Assembly (NCBI GenBank): GCA_003215055.1
Contig: QCKW01000007.1
Span: 1 to 42,372, forward strand
Direction of reading: 5' to 3'
Length of the DNA: 42,372 bases
Origin: Pelagibacteraceae bacterium AG-410-N23
GTDB taxonomy: Bacteria; Pseudomonadota; Alphaproteobacteria; Pelagibacterales; Pelagibacteraceae
The position numbers and the translations under genes are program-made. Shown in pieces: positions 27,096 through 37,144 of this stretch (position 1 is its first letter; every line of letters starts with the position of its first letter). The notes beneath the pieces are model-generated. The model saw only the letters and a program-made list of their open reading frames with translations. It was not told the DNA's origin and made no database searches.

Positions 27096-29812
27096 TACTT
27101 GGGGTGTCTCTTGCATTGATCAACACTAATTTTCCAACAGACAGGACATTTATTGCCTAATGCTTTTTTTGTCTTAACTAAAATATCTGATCCTTTATCA
27201 AAATTAATGTTAGTCTTTGACACAATACAAAGTTCGGACAAATCAATATCTCCAATTATCTCCTTATATTTTTCATTAAGTTTGATATCAAGGTCTGCCT
27301 CCAAACTTGACCCAATTTCTTTACTTGCCCTTTTTTCCTCAATACTAATATTGCAGATATTTCTAATTTTTATTAGTTCTGACCATTTCTCCTCAAGCTT
27401 TTGATTTTTAAATTTGTTTGGAAATTTTAAAAACTTTTCTAAGTGAATACTTGTATTTTTTCTAGATACTAATTGGTAAATTTCTTCAGTTGTAAATGAT
27501 AAAATTGGAGCAAACCATCTAAGCAAAGACTTTAGCAAAATATTTAAAATTTTTACACATGACTTTCTTTTTTCAGAATTAATTGAGTCACAGTACAAAG
27601 CGTCTTTCCTAATATCAAAATAAAATGCTGACAAATCTACAGTGCAAAAATTTAATAACTCTTTATAAAGGTTGTGAAAATCATATTTTTGAAAATATAT
27701 TTCGAATTTTTTATTCAGAGAATGCATCTTGCTAAGCATATATTTCTCTATCTCTGGTAAACTCTCAATATCTAATTCATCCAAATTAATATCTTCAAAT
27801 TTATCATTTATATTTCCCAATAAATACCTAAACGTATTTCTTATTTTACGGTATGATTCTGAATGCTGATCCAGTATAGAATAATCTATTCTTAAATCCT
27901 CAGCATAGTTTGATGCTGCTACCCAGATTCTTAAAATATCAGCACCATATTTTTTTAAAATATCCTCTGGGGCAATTACATTTCCAAGAGATTTAGACAT
28001 TTTAAGACCTTTTCCATCCACCACAAATCCATGTGATAAAATAGATTCAAATGGGGCTTTACCTCTTGTTCCACAGGATTCTAATAAAGAAGAGTGGAAC
28101 CAGCCTCTGTGTTGATCCGAGCCCTCTAAATACATTGATGCAGGCCATTTGAGATCTTTTCTTTTCTCTAAAACAAAAGAGTGTGTTGATCCACTATCAA
28201 ACCACACTTCAACAATATCACTTAGCTTATCAAAATCTTCTGCTTTATATTTATTTCCTAAAAATTTTTGAGGGTCATCAGAAAACCAACAATCCGAACC
28301 TTGTTTTTCATAAATATTTGCAATGTTTTCAAATATTTCATCATCTATCAAAATTTCATTAGATTTTTTATGTACAAAGATAGGAAGCGGTACACCCCAT
28401 ACTCTTTGCCTTGATACACACCAATCTGGTCTCGTCTCAATCATTGATCTCAACCTCTCTTTACCTTTGCTTGGATAAAAAGTTGTATCATCTATTGCCT
28501 TTAAAGCTTTACTTCTGAGTTTATGACTTTCCATAGAGATAAACCATTGCGGTGTTGCCCTATGAACTAAAGGTGCTTTTGATCTCCAAGAATGAGGATA
28601 TGAATGAACCAATTCACCATTTGAAAGGAGATTGTTTTGCTCTTTCAATTTTTCAATAACAATTGGATTAGCCTTAAAAATATGTAAACCTTCAAACAAA
28701 GAAACATTTTTTGTATATTTTCCATCATCATCAACTGTCTCAATAGCTTTTATACCGTTATTCAAACAAAGATTGAAATCATCAGGTCCATGACTTGGCG
28801 CACAATGAACAATACCTGTGCCTTGTTCTGTAGTAACAAAACGAGCTTCTAACATTGGGATATTATGGTCGTAACCTAAATCAAAAAATGGATGCTGGCA
28901 GATAGTATCTTTAAAATCTTTACCTTTAAATTTCTTTAAATTCTTAAATTCTTTTATTTCACAATTTTTTAAAACTGAGTCTAATAATGCCTCTGCAACA
29001 ACGATCTTTTTATTTTTAAAATTTCCCTCATCACTTATCTGAATTATCAAATAATCTAAGCTTTCATTGTAAGCTAAAGCTTTATTTGCTGGTATTGTCC
29101 AAGGAGTGGTTGTCCAAATAACAACACTACAATTATTTAGTTCCTTTATTTTTGATGATTTTATTGGGAAGCAAGCATAGATCGTATCAGATTTGTGATC
29201 TTGATATTCAACTTCAGCATCAGCCAAGGCAGTTTTTTCTACTGTTGACCATAAAACTGGTTTGAATCCCCTATAAAGACTCCCCTCTTTTAAAAATTTT
29301 CCTAGTTCTCTTACAATTTGTGCCTCTGCATCGTAACTCATTGTTGAATAATAATTTTCCCAATCACCAACAACACCTAATCTTTTAAATTGGTCTTTAT
29401 GAACTTCTATCCATTTTTCCGCAAATATTCGACATTCTTTTCTAAATTCTACAATTGGAACATCGTTTTTATTTTTTTTATTTTTTTTATATTGTTCTTC
29501 TATTTTCCATTCAATAGGTAAACCATGACAATCCCAACCTGGCACGTAAACAGAGTCTTTACCATCCATTTGATGAAATTTTACGATGATATCCTTTAAA
29601 ATTTTGTTCAAAGCAGTACCCATATGTATGTTTCCATTTGCATACGGAGGACCATCATGTAAAACAAATTTTTCTTCTCCTTTTCTTGAATTCCTTAATT
29701 CCTTGTAAAGATCAATTTTTTTCCAAAATTCTAAAATTTCTGGTTCTCTAGTTGGTAAATTAGCTTTCATTGAAAAAGCTGTTTTGGGTAAATTAATTTG
29801 GTTTTTACTCAT
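27095..29812 (-). CDS. ileS: Isoleucyl-tRNA synthetase
   Basis: Class I synthetase of 905 residues charging tRNA-Ile. The ATP-binding first signature reads NIHMGTALNK, where the canonical HIGH is HMGT, so the last histidine is replaced. The second signature is an exact KMSKS (GLKMSKSLGN). WTTTPWTIPANKA and WSRQRVWGVPLP-type blocks (here CVSRQRVWGVPLP) mark the IleS editing and catalytic regions. The C-terminus has a zinc-binding CPVCW...C with a histidine nearby, which is short but recognisable. It overlaps ribF (ATGA) and lspA (TAATG). Confidence 0.97.
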   Translation of the reverse strand: MSKNQINLPKTAFSMKANLPTREPEILEFWKKIDLYKELRNSRKGEEKFVLHDGPPYANGNIHMGTALNKILKDIIVKFHQMDGKDSVYVPGWDCHGLPIEWKIEEQYKKNKKNKNDVPIVEFRKECRIFAEKWIEVHKDQFKRLGVVGDWENYYSTMSYDAEAQIVRELGKFLKEGSLYRGFKPVLWSTVEKTALADAEVEYQDHKSDTIYACFPIKSSKIKELNNCSVVIWTTTPWTIPANKALAYNESLDYLIIQISDEGNFKNKKIVVAEALLDSVLKNCEIKEFKNLKKFKGKDFKDTICQHPFFDLGYDHNIPMLEARFVTTEQGTGIVHCAPSHGPDDFNLCLNNGIKAIETVDDDGKYTKNVSLFEGLHIFKANPIVIEKLKEQNNLLSNGELVHSYPHSWRSKAPLVHRATPQWFISMESHKLRSKALKAIDDTTFYPSKGKERLRSMIETRPDWCVSRQRVWGVPLPIFVHKKSNEILIDDEIFENIANIYEKQGSDCWFSDDPQKFLGNKYKAEDFDKLSDIVEVWFDSGSTHSFVLEKRKDLKWPASMYLEGSDQHRGWFHSSLLESCGTRGKAPFESILSHGFVVDGKGLKMSKSLGNVIAPEDILKKYGADILRIWVAASNYAEDLRIDYSILDQHSESYRKIRNTFRYLLGNINDKFEDINLDELDIESLPEIEKYMLSKMHSLNKKFEIYFQKYDFHNLYKELLNFCTVDLSAFYFDIRKDALYCDSINSEKRKSCVKILNILLKSLLRWFAPILSFTTEEIYQLVSRKNTSIHLEKFLKFPNKFKNQKLEEKWSELIKIRNICNISIEEKRASKEIGSSLEADLDIKLNEKYKEIIGDIDLSELCIVSKTNINFDKGSDILVKTKKALGNKCPVCWKISVDQCKRHPK

Positions 29813-30738
29813 TTTGTTTTTTTCGCGATTAAAAGATCAGAATTAATTTGTTTTTTTAATTGATCTATATTTTTGAACTTTTTTTCAGCTCTTATAAATT
29901 TTAAAAATTCAATTCTTAAATACTTATTATATAAATTTCCATAAAAATTAAATAAATGAACCTCTAATAATATTTTTTTTCCATTAAATGTGGGTCGATA
30001 TCCTAAATTGGCTACACCTTTGATATAATTTGAATTTTTCATTTTTCTAGCTTTAACTGCATAAACACCTGGTTTTGCCAAAATATAATCTTTAATATCT
30101 ATATTGGCTGTTGGAAAACCAATTTTTTTTCCTATCTGTCTACCTTTTTGAACTTTTCCATCAATTGACCAGTTTCTTTTTAAAAGTTTATTTGCATCAT
30201 TAAGTTTTCCATTCTGTAAATATTTTCTTATTAAAGAAGACGAAATAATTTGTTTTTTTATTGATAAAGGTTGTGGTTTAATTATCTTATATTTGCATAA
30301 TTTCTCATACTCAATTAATTGTTTTACGTTTCCTTCTCTTTTGTTTCCAAACCTAAAATTATTACTTACAAAAATAAATTTTGGATTTAATTTTTTGCCT
30401 AGAATCTCATTAATAAATGAAATTGATTTTGTTTTTGAAAATTTATGATTGAATTGCTTAATTATAACAAAATCGACATTAAGCTTACTTAAATTTTCAA
30501 TTTTTTGATTTAAATTTGATAGTCTAAAGTTTTTTAAACCTGAGTTAAAAAACATTTTTGGTATCGGCTCAAAAGTTAAAACACCAATTTTTGACGAATA
30601 TTTCTTTTTATACTTTTTTGCAAGCTTAAATAATTTCTGATGTCCTAGATGAAGTCCATCAAAATTACCAATTAAAATAATTGAGTTTTTATGATTTTTT
30701 TTTATATTAAAACTATTATATAATTTCATTTTTACCAT
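29809..30738 (-). CDS. ribF: Bifunctional riboflavin kinase / FAD synthetase
   Basis: Makes FMN and then FAD from riboflavin. The 309-residue protein has an N-terminal FMN adenylyltransferase domain with the nucleotidyltransferase motif GNFDGLHLGHQKLF and FRFGNKREGN. It has a C-terminal flavokinase domain with GRQIGKKIGFPTANI and GVANLGYRPTF. The start at 30738 overlaps the upstream HAD gene by seven bases; an ATG at 30729 (MKLYNSF) is equally plausible and would leave a two-base gap. The stop overlaps ileS (ATGA). ribF-ileS-lspA adjacency is common in proteobacteria. Confidence 0.95.
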   Translation of the reverse strand: MVKMKLYNSFNIKKNHKNSIILIGNFDGLHLGHQKLFKLAKKYKKKYSSKIGVLTFEPIPKMFFNSGLKNFRLSNLNQKIENLSKLNVDFVIIKQFNHKFSKTKSISFINEILGKKLNPKFIFVSNNFRFGNKREGNVKQLIEYEKLCKYKIIKPQPLSIKKQIISSSLIRKYLQNGKLNDANKLLKRNWSIDGKVQKGRQIGKKIGFPTANIDIKDYILAKPGVYAVKARKMKNSNYIKGVANLGYRPTFNGKKILLEVHLFNFYGNLYNKYLRIEFLKFIRAEKKFKNIDQLKKQINSDLLIAKKTK

Positions 30739-31550
30739 TTTAAATCAGATTGAATATAGTTACATATTGTTTCATAGGATTTAGCTGTTGCTTCAATTCC
30801 TTTTTCTTTAATTTCATTTTTATGAATACCATTTGAGATAATTAGAGAGTCATAGTTCAAAAGATTTGCTCCTTTAATATCAGTATTTAAATTATCACCA
30901 ATTGAAAGAATTTTTTTTTCTTTGTTGTTGATAGATAAATTATAAACCTCAGGATATGGTTTACCAAAGTATATTACTTTACCCCCCATTTTTTCAAAGA
31001 CCATAGCTACTGATCCCGCGCAAAGTTCTCTTTTATTTCCTCTATCCACGATTAAGTCCGGATTTGTACAAATCATTTTTTTTTCTATATTTTCTTTGAA
31101 TAAATCATTGTAATAATTAAGATTATTATCGAACTCTTCGAACAAACCAGTGCACAATATATAATCACTATCATTAATATTATCTGACTTCATTTTAATA
31201 AAATCATTAAATAAATCAAAATCTCGTGGTGGTCCTATATGAAAGAATTTTTGAGTCGATTGATTTTTTTTAAGATAATTTAATGAAGCTTGTCCAGATG
31301 TAAAAACATGATCTCTTATTTCTTTATCCATGCCCATTTTTTCTAAAAAAGATTTAACTACATCATTGGGTCTTGGTGCATTTGTTAAAAGAATATACTC
31401 TTTTCCTTTATTTGATATTTCATTTAAAACTTTAATAGCTTCTTTATGAAGATTTATACCATTGTGAATTACACCCCATAAATCTATGTAAAATAACTGA
31501 TAATTATCAACTATCGAGCAGAAACCATCTTTATCTAAATTTTTAGTCAT
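30732..31550 (-). CDS. HAD-superfamily class IIA hydrolase (TIGR01459-like)
   Basis: A 272-residue HAD phosphatase. The nucleophile is D23 in YIDLWGVIHNG, the variant first motif (DxWG instead of DxDG) typical of the TIGR01459 subgroup found mainly in alphaproteobacteria. Motif II is LLTNAPRP, and the motif III/IV region includes GKPYPEVY and GDNLNTDIKGAN. The substrate is unknown; related class IIA enzymes act on small sugar- or pyridoxal-phosphates. I choose the ATG at 31550 over the preceding in-frame TTG. It is the first gene of a six-gene minus-strand chain and is divergent from groES across a 124-base region. Confidence 0.88.
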   Translation of the reverse strand: MTKNLDKDGFCSIVDNYQLFYIDLWGVIHNGINLHKEAIKVLNEISNKGKEYILLTNAPRPNDVVKSFLEKMGMDKEIRDHVFTSGQASLNYLKKNQSTQKFFHIGPPRDFDLFNDFIKMKSDNINDSDYILCTGLFEEFDNNLNYYNDLFKENIEKKMICTNPDLIVDRGNKRELCAGSVAMVFEKMGGKVIYFGKPYPEVYNLSINNKEKKILSIGDNLNTDIKGANLLNYDSLIISNGIHKNEIKEKGIEATAKSYETICNYIQSDLKW

Positions 31551-31619
31551 CAAATTAATCTATAACCCAAAAAATCCTTAATTTCCTTTATTTTTTGAGA
31601 AAGTTATTTTTATCTATAT

Positions 31620-31647
31620 CTTGAAATAGTGTTACCAATCTCTATAT
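31620..31647 (+). promoter_or_regulatory. Putative sigma-32 (RpoH) heat-shock promoter of groESL
   Basis: CTTG (31620-31623, continuing as CTTGAAA) is followed by a 17-base spacer and TCTATAT (31641-31647). This fits the alphaproteobacterial heat-shock promoter pattern CTTG-N17/18-CYTATNT in all but one -10 base. It lies about 30 bases upstream of the groES start, leaving a short leader with a strong ribosome binding site. No CIRCE inverted repeat is visible in the 124-base intergenic region, so HrcA control is not suggested. Confidence 0.6.
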
Positions 31648-31662
31648 GAAGTTCATATTTAT

Positions 31663-31669
31663 AAAGGAG
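31663..31669 (+). promoter_or_regulatory. Strong Shine-Dalgarno site for groES
   Basis: AAAGGAG ends five bases before the groES ATG. This near-perfect anti-16S match is notable because most starts in this window have no recognisable Shine-Dalgarno sequence. Confidence 0.8.
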
Positions 31670-31674
31670 TATTT

Positions 31675-31965
31675 ATGAAATTTAGACCCTTGCACGATCG
31701 AGTTCTAATTGAAGTTTTAGATAGCAGTGAAAAAACAGCTGGTGGAATAATAATACCTGATACAGCTCAGGAAAAACCTCAAGAAGGTAAAGTTGTTGCC
31801 GTAGGTGGAGGTGCAAAAACAGAGGATGGAAAAATTATTCCTATGGACGTTAAAATTGGTGACAAAGTTCTGTTTGGAAAATGGTCAGGAACTGAAGTCA
31901 AAATTGATGGTAAAGAATACAGCATAATGAAAGAGTCTGACATTATGGGTATTTCTAGTAAGTAA
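31675..31965 (+). CDS. groES: Co-chaperonin GroES
   Basis: The 96-residue heptameric lid of the GroEL chaperonin. It begins [13 protein letters not shown], carries the mobile loop ([13 protein letters not shown], which contacts GroEL) and ends with DIMGISS-type residues. All family blocks, including [12 protein letters not shown], are present. It is preceded by a strong Shine-Dalgarno site and a sigma-32-like promoter, and followed by groEL after 24 bases. Expression is expected to be high and heat-inducible. Confidence 0.98.
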   Translation: MKFRPLHDRVLIEVLDSSEKTAGGIIIPDTAQEKPQEGKVVAVGGGAKTEDGKIIPMDVKIGDKVLFGKWSGTEVKIDGKEYSIMKESDIMGISSK

Positions 31966-31968
31966 TAA

Positions 31969-33651
<1,683 letters not shown>

Positions 33652-33676
33652 CCCAATAACTCCTAATCAAAATTCT

Positions 33677-33708
33677 AAAAGGGCAGTTTTTACTGCCCTT
33701 TTTTTTTG
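33677..33708 (+). terminator. Rho-independent terminator after groEL
   Basis: A GGGCAGT/ACTGCCC stem (33681-33687 with 33692-33698) encloses a four-T loop. It is extended by flanking A/T pairing and followed by a run of about ten T residues. It closes the groESL operon. The A-run on the 5' side means the structure could also work on the minus strand. It is the only unambiguous intrinsic terminator I see in the window. Confidence 0.88.
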
Positions 33709-33739
33709 CTTAAAAAATTTGTAATATAGAATTATTATT

Positions 33740-33856
33740 ATGTCGAAAAGATATAGTGGAAAATCGTTTAAAGACTCTAGTGTCAAAAAAAAACCTAAAT
33801 TAAGTTTTAAAGAAAAAAGAAAACTTAAATGCGAAAAGCGAAAAAAATAAAAATTA
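33740..33856 (+). CDS. Very small basic protein, unrecognised
   Basis: A 38-codon frame starting ATG TCG AAA AGA. The product is highly basic (SKRYSGKSFKDSS, then repeated Lys/Arg/Glu-rich stretches), with one cysteine near the end and no membrane segment. I do not recognise a family. The first half reads as ordinary protein with varied residues, and a 38-codon frame ending at a TAA in a 290-base gap is suggestive but not conclusive, because A-rich DNA easily yields lysine-rich frames. It lies beyond the groEL terminator and 85 bases before typA. There is no good Shine-Dalgarno site. Confidence 0.4.
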
Positions 33857-33941
33857 AAAAAAAATCCTTAATTTATTCAAGCCTAGTGTAGTTTTTTTTA
33901 AGTTTTCAAAAGTATTTAAATATGTATAAGAACCCAGATTT

Positions 33942-35768
33942 ATGAATAATGCTATAAGAAACATCACCATAATTGCCCATGTTGATCATGGTAAAACAAC
34001 CCTAATTGATAACCTGATGAAACAAAGTGGCTCATTTAGAGAAAATGAGGTTGTTGATGAAAGGTTAATGGACTCTGGTGAATTAGAGAAAGAGAGAGGT
34101 ATTACAATATTAGCTAAACCTGCCTCGATTAATTGGAAAGATTCTAGAATAAATATAATTGATACACCTGGCCACAGAGATTTTGCTGCTGAAGTTGAAA
34201 GAGTGCTTAGCATGGCTGATGGAGCTTTGTTACTAATAGACTCTGCTGAAGGTGTAATGCCTCAAACAAAATTTGTTTTGGCAAAGGCATTAAAACAAGG
34301 ATTAAAGCCAATTGTGGTTATAAACAAACTAGATAAAGCCGATCAAAGAGCTAACGAAGTTCTGGATGAAACATTTGATTTATTTGTAAGTTTAGATGCT
34401 AATGAGGAACAACTAGATTTCCCCGTTTTATATGCCAGTGGAAGATCTGGATGGGCAGATATAGAGGTGGATGGCCCTAGAAAAAATTTAAGCCCTTTGT
34501 TAGACAAAATTATTGAACATGTACAGCCTGCTGAATTAGATAAATCAAAGCCATTTGCTATGTTGTCAACACTTCTTTACGCAGATAGTTTTTTAGGAAG
34601 AAGTTTGGTTGGAAGAATTACTCAAGGTACAGCTAAAGCTAACCAAGCTATCAAAGCAATTAATTTAAAGGGTGAAAAAGTTGACGAAGGTAGACTTACT
34701 AAAATTTTTAGATACGAAGGAACTAAAAAAGTTCCAATTGAAGTTGGTGAAGCTGGAGATATTGTGGTTGTTGCGGGTTTAGAAAAAGCTAACGTTGCAG
34801 ATACTATTTGTGATCTTGAAGTAAACGATCCAATAGAAGCTACTCCTATAGATCCTCCAACTATGTCAATTACAATTACAGTAAATACATCACCTTTGGC
34901 TGGCACAGAGGGTAAAAAACTTACAAGTACACAGATAAGAGATCGATTAGTTCAAGAGGCACAAAACAACGTTGGAATTACATTCACTGAAAATGAGGGA
35001 AATGATTCTTTTGTGGTTAGTGGTCGTGGTGAACTAATGTTGGAAATTTTACTTACCCAAATGAGAAGAGAAGGCTTTGAAATGACAGTGAGCCCTCCAA
35101 AAGTTCTTTACAAAAAAGATGAAAATGGAAACAAGCTTGAGCCACTAGAAGAAATTACCATGGATCTTGACGAAGAACATTCATCAAAGATAATTGATTC
35201 AATGAATAGAAGAAAAGGAAAACTGATAGAATTAAAAGATACTGGTAAAAATAAAAAGAGACTTATATTTCATGCACCGACAAGAGGTTTAATGGGATAT
35301 ACAAGTAGATTTTTAACACTTACAAAAGGAAATGGTGTAATCAATAGAATTTTTCATGAGTATGGTCCATTTGAAGGTGAAATGGAAGGAAGAAGAAATG
35401 GTGCCCTAATTTCTATGGAACAAGGAAAGGCAGTTGCTTTTGCAATCTTTAATCTTCAGGCTAGAGGAGAAATGTTTGTTACTCATAACGATCCTGTTTA
35501 TCCAGGAATGATTGTAGGACTATCACCTAAGCCAGGAGATATGATTATTAATGTAATGAAGGGAAAAAAATTAACTAATATGCGTACACAAGGTACGGAT
35601 GAAAATGTTGTCTTAACTCCAGTTAGGAAAATGTCAATTGCTGAACAACTAAGTATGTTAAATACTGATGAAGCTTTAGAAATAACTCCTGAGTCTTGTA
35701 GGTTAAGAAAAGCTATTCTTGATCCTCATGAAAGAAAAAGAAGTGAAAAATCAGGCGCTGCTGCCTAA
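33942..35768 (+). CDS. typA: Ribosome-associated translational GTPase TypA/BipA
   Basis: A 608-residue translation-factor-like GTPase that binds the ribosome, involved in stress response and 50S assembly in other bacteria. G motifs are AHVDHGKTTL (G1), the switch I Thr in ERGITI, DTPGHRDF (G3) and NKLD (G4), followed by EF-G-like domains and the TypA-specific C-terminal domain with THNDPVYPGMIVG and TNMRTQGTDENV. The length is family-typical. The stop overlaps that of the convergent membrane protein gene by four bases (CTAA). Confidence 0.97.
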   Translation: MNNAIRNITIIAHVDHGKTTLIDNLMKQSGSFRENEVVDERLMDSGELEKERGITILAKPASINWKDSRINIIDTPGHRDFAAEVERVLSMADGALLLIDSAEGVMPQTKFVLAKALKQGLKPIVVINKLDKADQRANEVLDETFDLFVSLDANEEQLDFPVLYASGRSGWADIEVDGPRKNLSPLLDKIIEHVQPAELDKSKPFAMLSTLLYADSFLGRSLVGRITQGTAKANQAIKAINLKGEKVDEGRLTKIFRYEGTKKVPIEVGEAGDIVVVAGLEKANVADTICDLEVNDPIEATPIDPPTMSITITVNTSPLAGTEGKKLTSTQIRDRLVQEAQNNVGITFTENEGNDSFVVSGRGELMLEILLTQMRREGFEMTVSPPKVLYKKDENGNKLEPLEEITMDLDEEHSSKIIDSMNRRKGKLIELKDTGKNKKRLIFHAPTRGLMGYTSRFLTLTKGNGVINRIFHEYGPFEGEMEGRRNGALISMEQGKAVAFAIFNLQARGEMFVTHNDPVYPGMIVGLSPKPGDMIINVMKGKKLTNMRTQGTDENVVLTPVRKMSIAEQLSMLNTDEALEITPESCRLRKAILDPHERKRSEKSGAAA

Positions 35769-36412
35769 TCAAAAATTTTATCAACTAAAAACAAACCTAG
35801 TGCAACACACGGACCAATACCAAAAGCGAATAAAAGAGTTCCGACACCTACTGTTCCACCTAAATACCAGCCAATACTTACAACAGAAATTTCTAAAAAA
35901 GCTCTAACGGCTGCCACTGGTAAATTAGTTACTTTTTGTAAACCAATCATCAATCCATCTCTAGGTCCTGCACCAAGATTAGAAACTAAATAAATGCCCC
36001 CACCTATTCCAACCATCATTACAGAAATTACTGCTAGAATTAATTGATTAAGATAATTAGACGGGGTTGGTACAAACTTAATACAAAGATCAATCATAAA
36101 GGCTATTATTAAGGCATTAAATATTGTGCCCATTCCTGGTTTTTGACCAAGAGGAATCCATAAAATTAAGACAGCAATACTTATTAAAAGAGTGATTGTT
36201 CCAATACTTAAATTAACATTTAAGGAAATACCTTGAGCTAAAACACTCCACGGAGAAGCGCCTGTAAAAGAAACAATCAATAACCCTTCACCAAGACCAA
36301 ACAACGTCAGACCAAAGCATAAAAAAAAGAAAGTGGAAAATTTTGGTTTAAAATTATATGGCTTGTCAGAACTCCAATTTACTTTTGGTATTTTCTTTAT
36401 TTTTAAAAACAT
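35765..36412 (-). CDS. YczE/YyaS/YitT family membrane protein
   Basis: A 215-residue integral membrane protein with about five to six hydrophobic helices. Glycine-rich conserved turns such as FGLGEGLLIVSFTGASPWSVLAQG, GIGGGIYLVSNLGAGPRDGLM and GGTVGVGTLLFAFGIGP are characteristic of the YczE/YitT family (cited here in parts). Function is unknown in most members. A soluble N-terminal tail of about 28 residues precedes the first helix. It is convergent with typA and divergent from the DUF6134 gene, so it probably has its own promoter in the 50-base gap. Confidence 0.85.
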   Translation of the reverse strand: MFLKIKKIPKVNWSSDKPYNFKPKFSTFFFLCFGLTLFGLGEGLLIVSFTGASPWSVLAQGISLNVNLSIGTITLLISIAVLILWIPLGQKPGMGTIFNALIIAFMIDLCIKFVPTPSNYLNQLILAVISVMMVGIGGGIYLVSNLGAGPRDGLMIGLQKVTNLPVAAVRAFLEISVVSIGWYLGGTVGVGTLLFAFGIGPCVALGLFLVDKIFD

Positions 36413-36462
36413 CTTAATAAGTTATTTCTATTATAGATAAAGTCTACTAATGTAATAGCCAA

Positions 36463-37143
36463 ATGAAAAAATTTATAGTCATTTTATTTATTGTAATTTT
36501 CCCAGTTATTTCCATGGCACATATAGGTCACTACAATAAATATAACAAAATTGAAATGGAGATTTTTAGAAATGGTGAATTAATTGGATACAATTATTAT
36601 TTTTTTGAGAGAAATGGTGAGGAAACCATTATAACAAATCAATTTAAATTTTCTGTTGTTATCTTAGGTGCCAAAATTTTTGAGGTCGAATCTTATAGTG
36701 AAGAAAATTATATCAAAGATCAGTTGATATCATTTAATTCTAAAACCCTTCAAAATAATAAAGAAAAATTTGTAAATTTAAATTTAAATAAAAATAGTAA
36801 AAAATTTGATATTAAAGGCTCTTCATTCAATGGCGAGGCTAACCTTAATAACGTTATTGGAAATTGGTGGAATCATAAAATTTTACAGGCAGGGTCTCAA
36901 ATAAGCCCAATATCTGGAAGTATTAAAGAACAGGTTGTTACTTTTATAGGAAAAGAAAAAATTGATCTTTATGGAAAAATTTATGATGCTGATCATTTTA
37001 CACTTAAATCTAAAGATATGAATATTCCTAAAAATAAACGATTAGACTTTAATATTTGGTACGATCAAAAAAATTTAAGAATTTTAAAAGTGACTTACTC
37101 AAGGATGGGTAATTGGGAATACAGATTGAAAAGCTTTGAATAA
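36463..37143 (+). CDS. Secreted/periplasmic protein, DUF6134-like
   Basis: A 226-residue protein with a clean signal peptide (KKFIVILFIVIFPVISMA, residues 2-19) and a soluble, mostly beta-rich remainder. Recognisable blocks are EIFRNGELIGYNYYFFER near the start, an IGNWWNHKIL segment in the middle and a C-terminal RLDFNIWYD...YSRMGNWEYRL. These fit DUF6134, an alphaproteobacterial family of unknown function, although I am not certain of the family number. The signal suggests periplasmic location. Its stop lies one base from the stop of the convergent FAD oxidoreductase. Confidence 0.7.
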   Translation: MKKFIVILFIVIFPVISMAHIGHYNKYNKIEMEIFRNGELIGYNYYFFERNGEETIITNQFKFSVVILGAKIFEVESYSEENYIKDQLISFNSKTLQNNKEKFVNLNLNKNSKKFDIKGSSFNGEANLNNVIGNWWNHKILQAGSQISPISGSIKEQVVTFIGKEKIDLYGKIYDADHFTLKSKDMNIPKNKRLDFNIWYDQKNLRILKVTYSRMGNWEYRLKSFE

Positions 37144-37144
37144 T

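Noticed and set aside
31554-31674. Possible CIRCE element or other HrcA operator upstream of groES
   Set aside because: No TTAGCACTC-N9-GAGTGCTAA inverted repeat is present; only the sigma-32-like hexamers were found.
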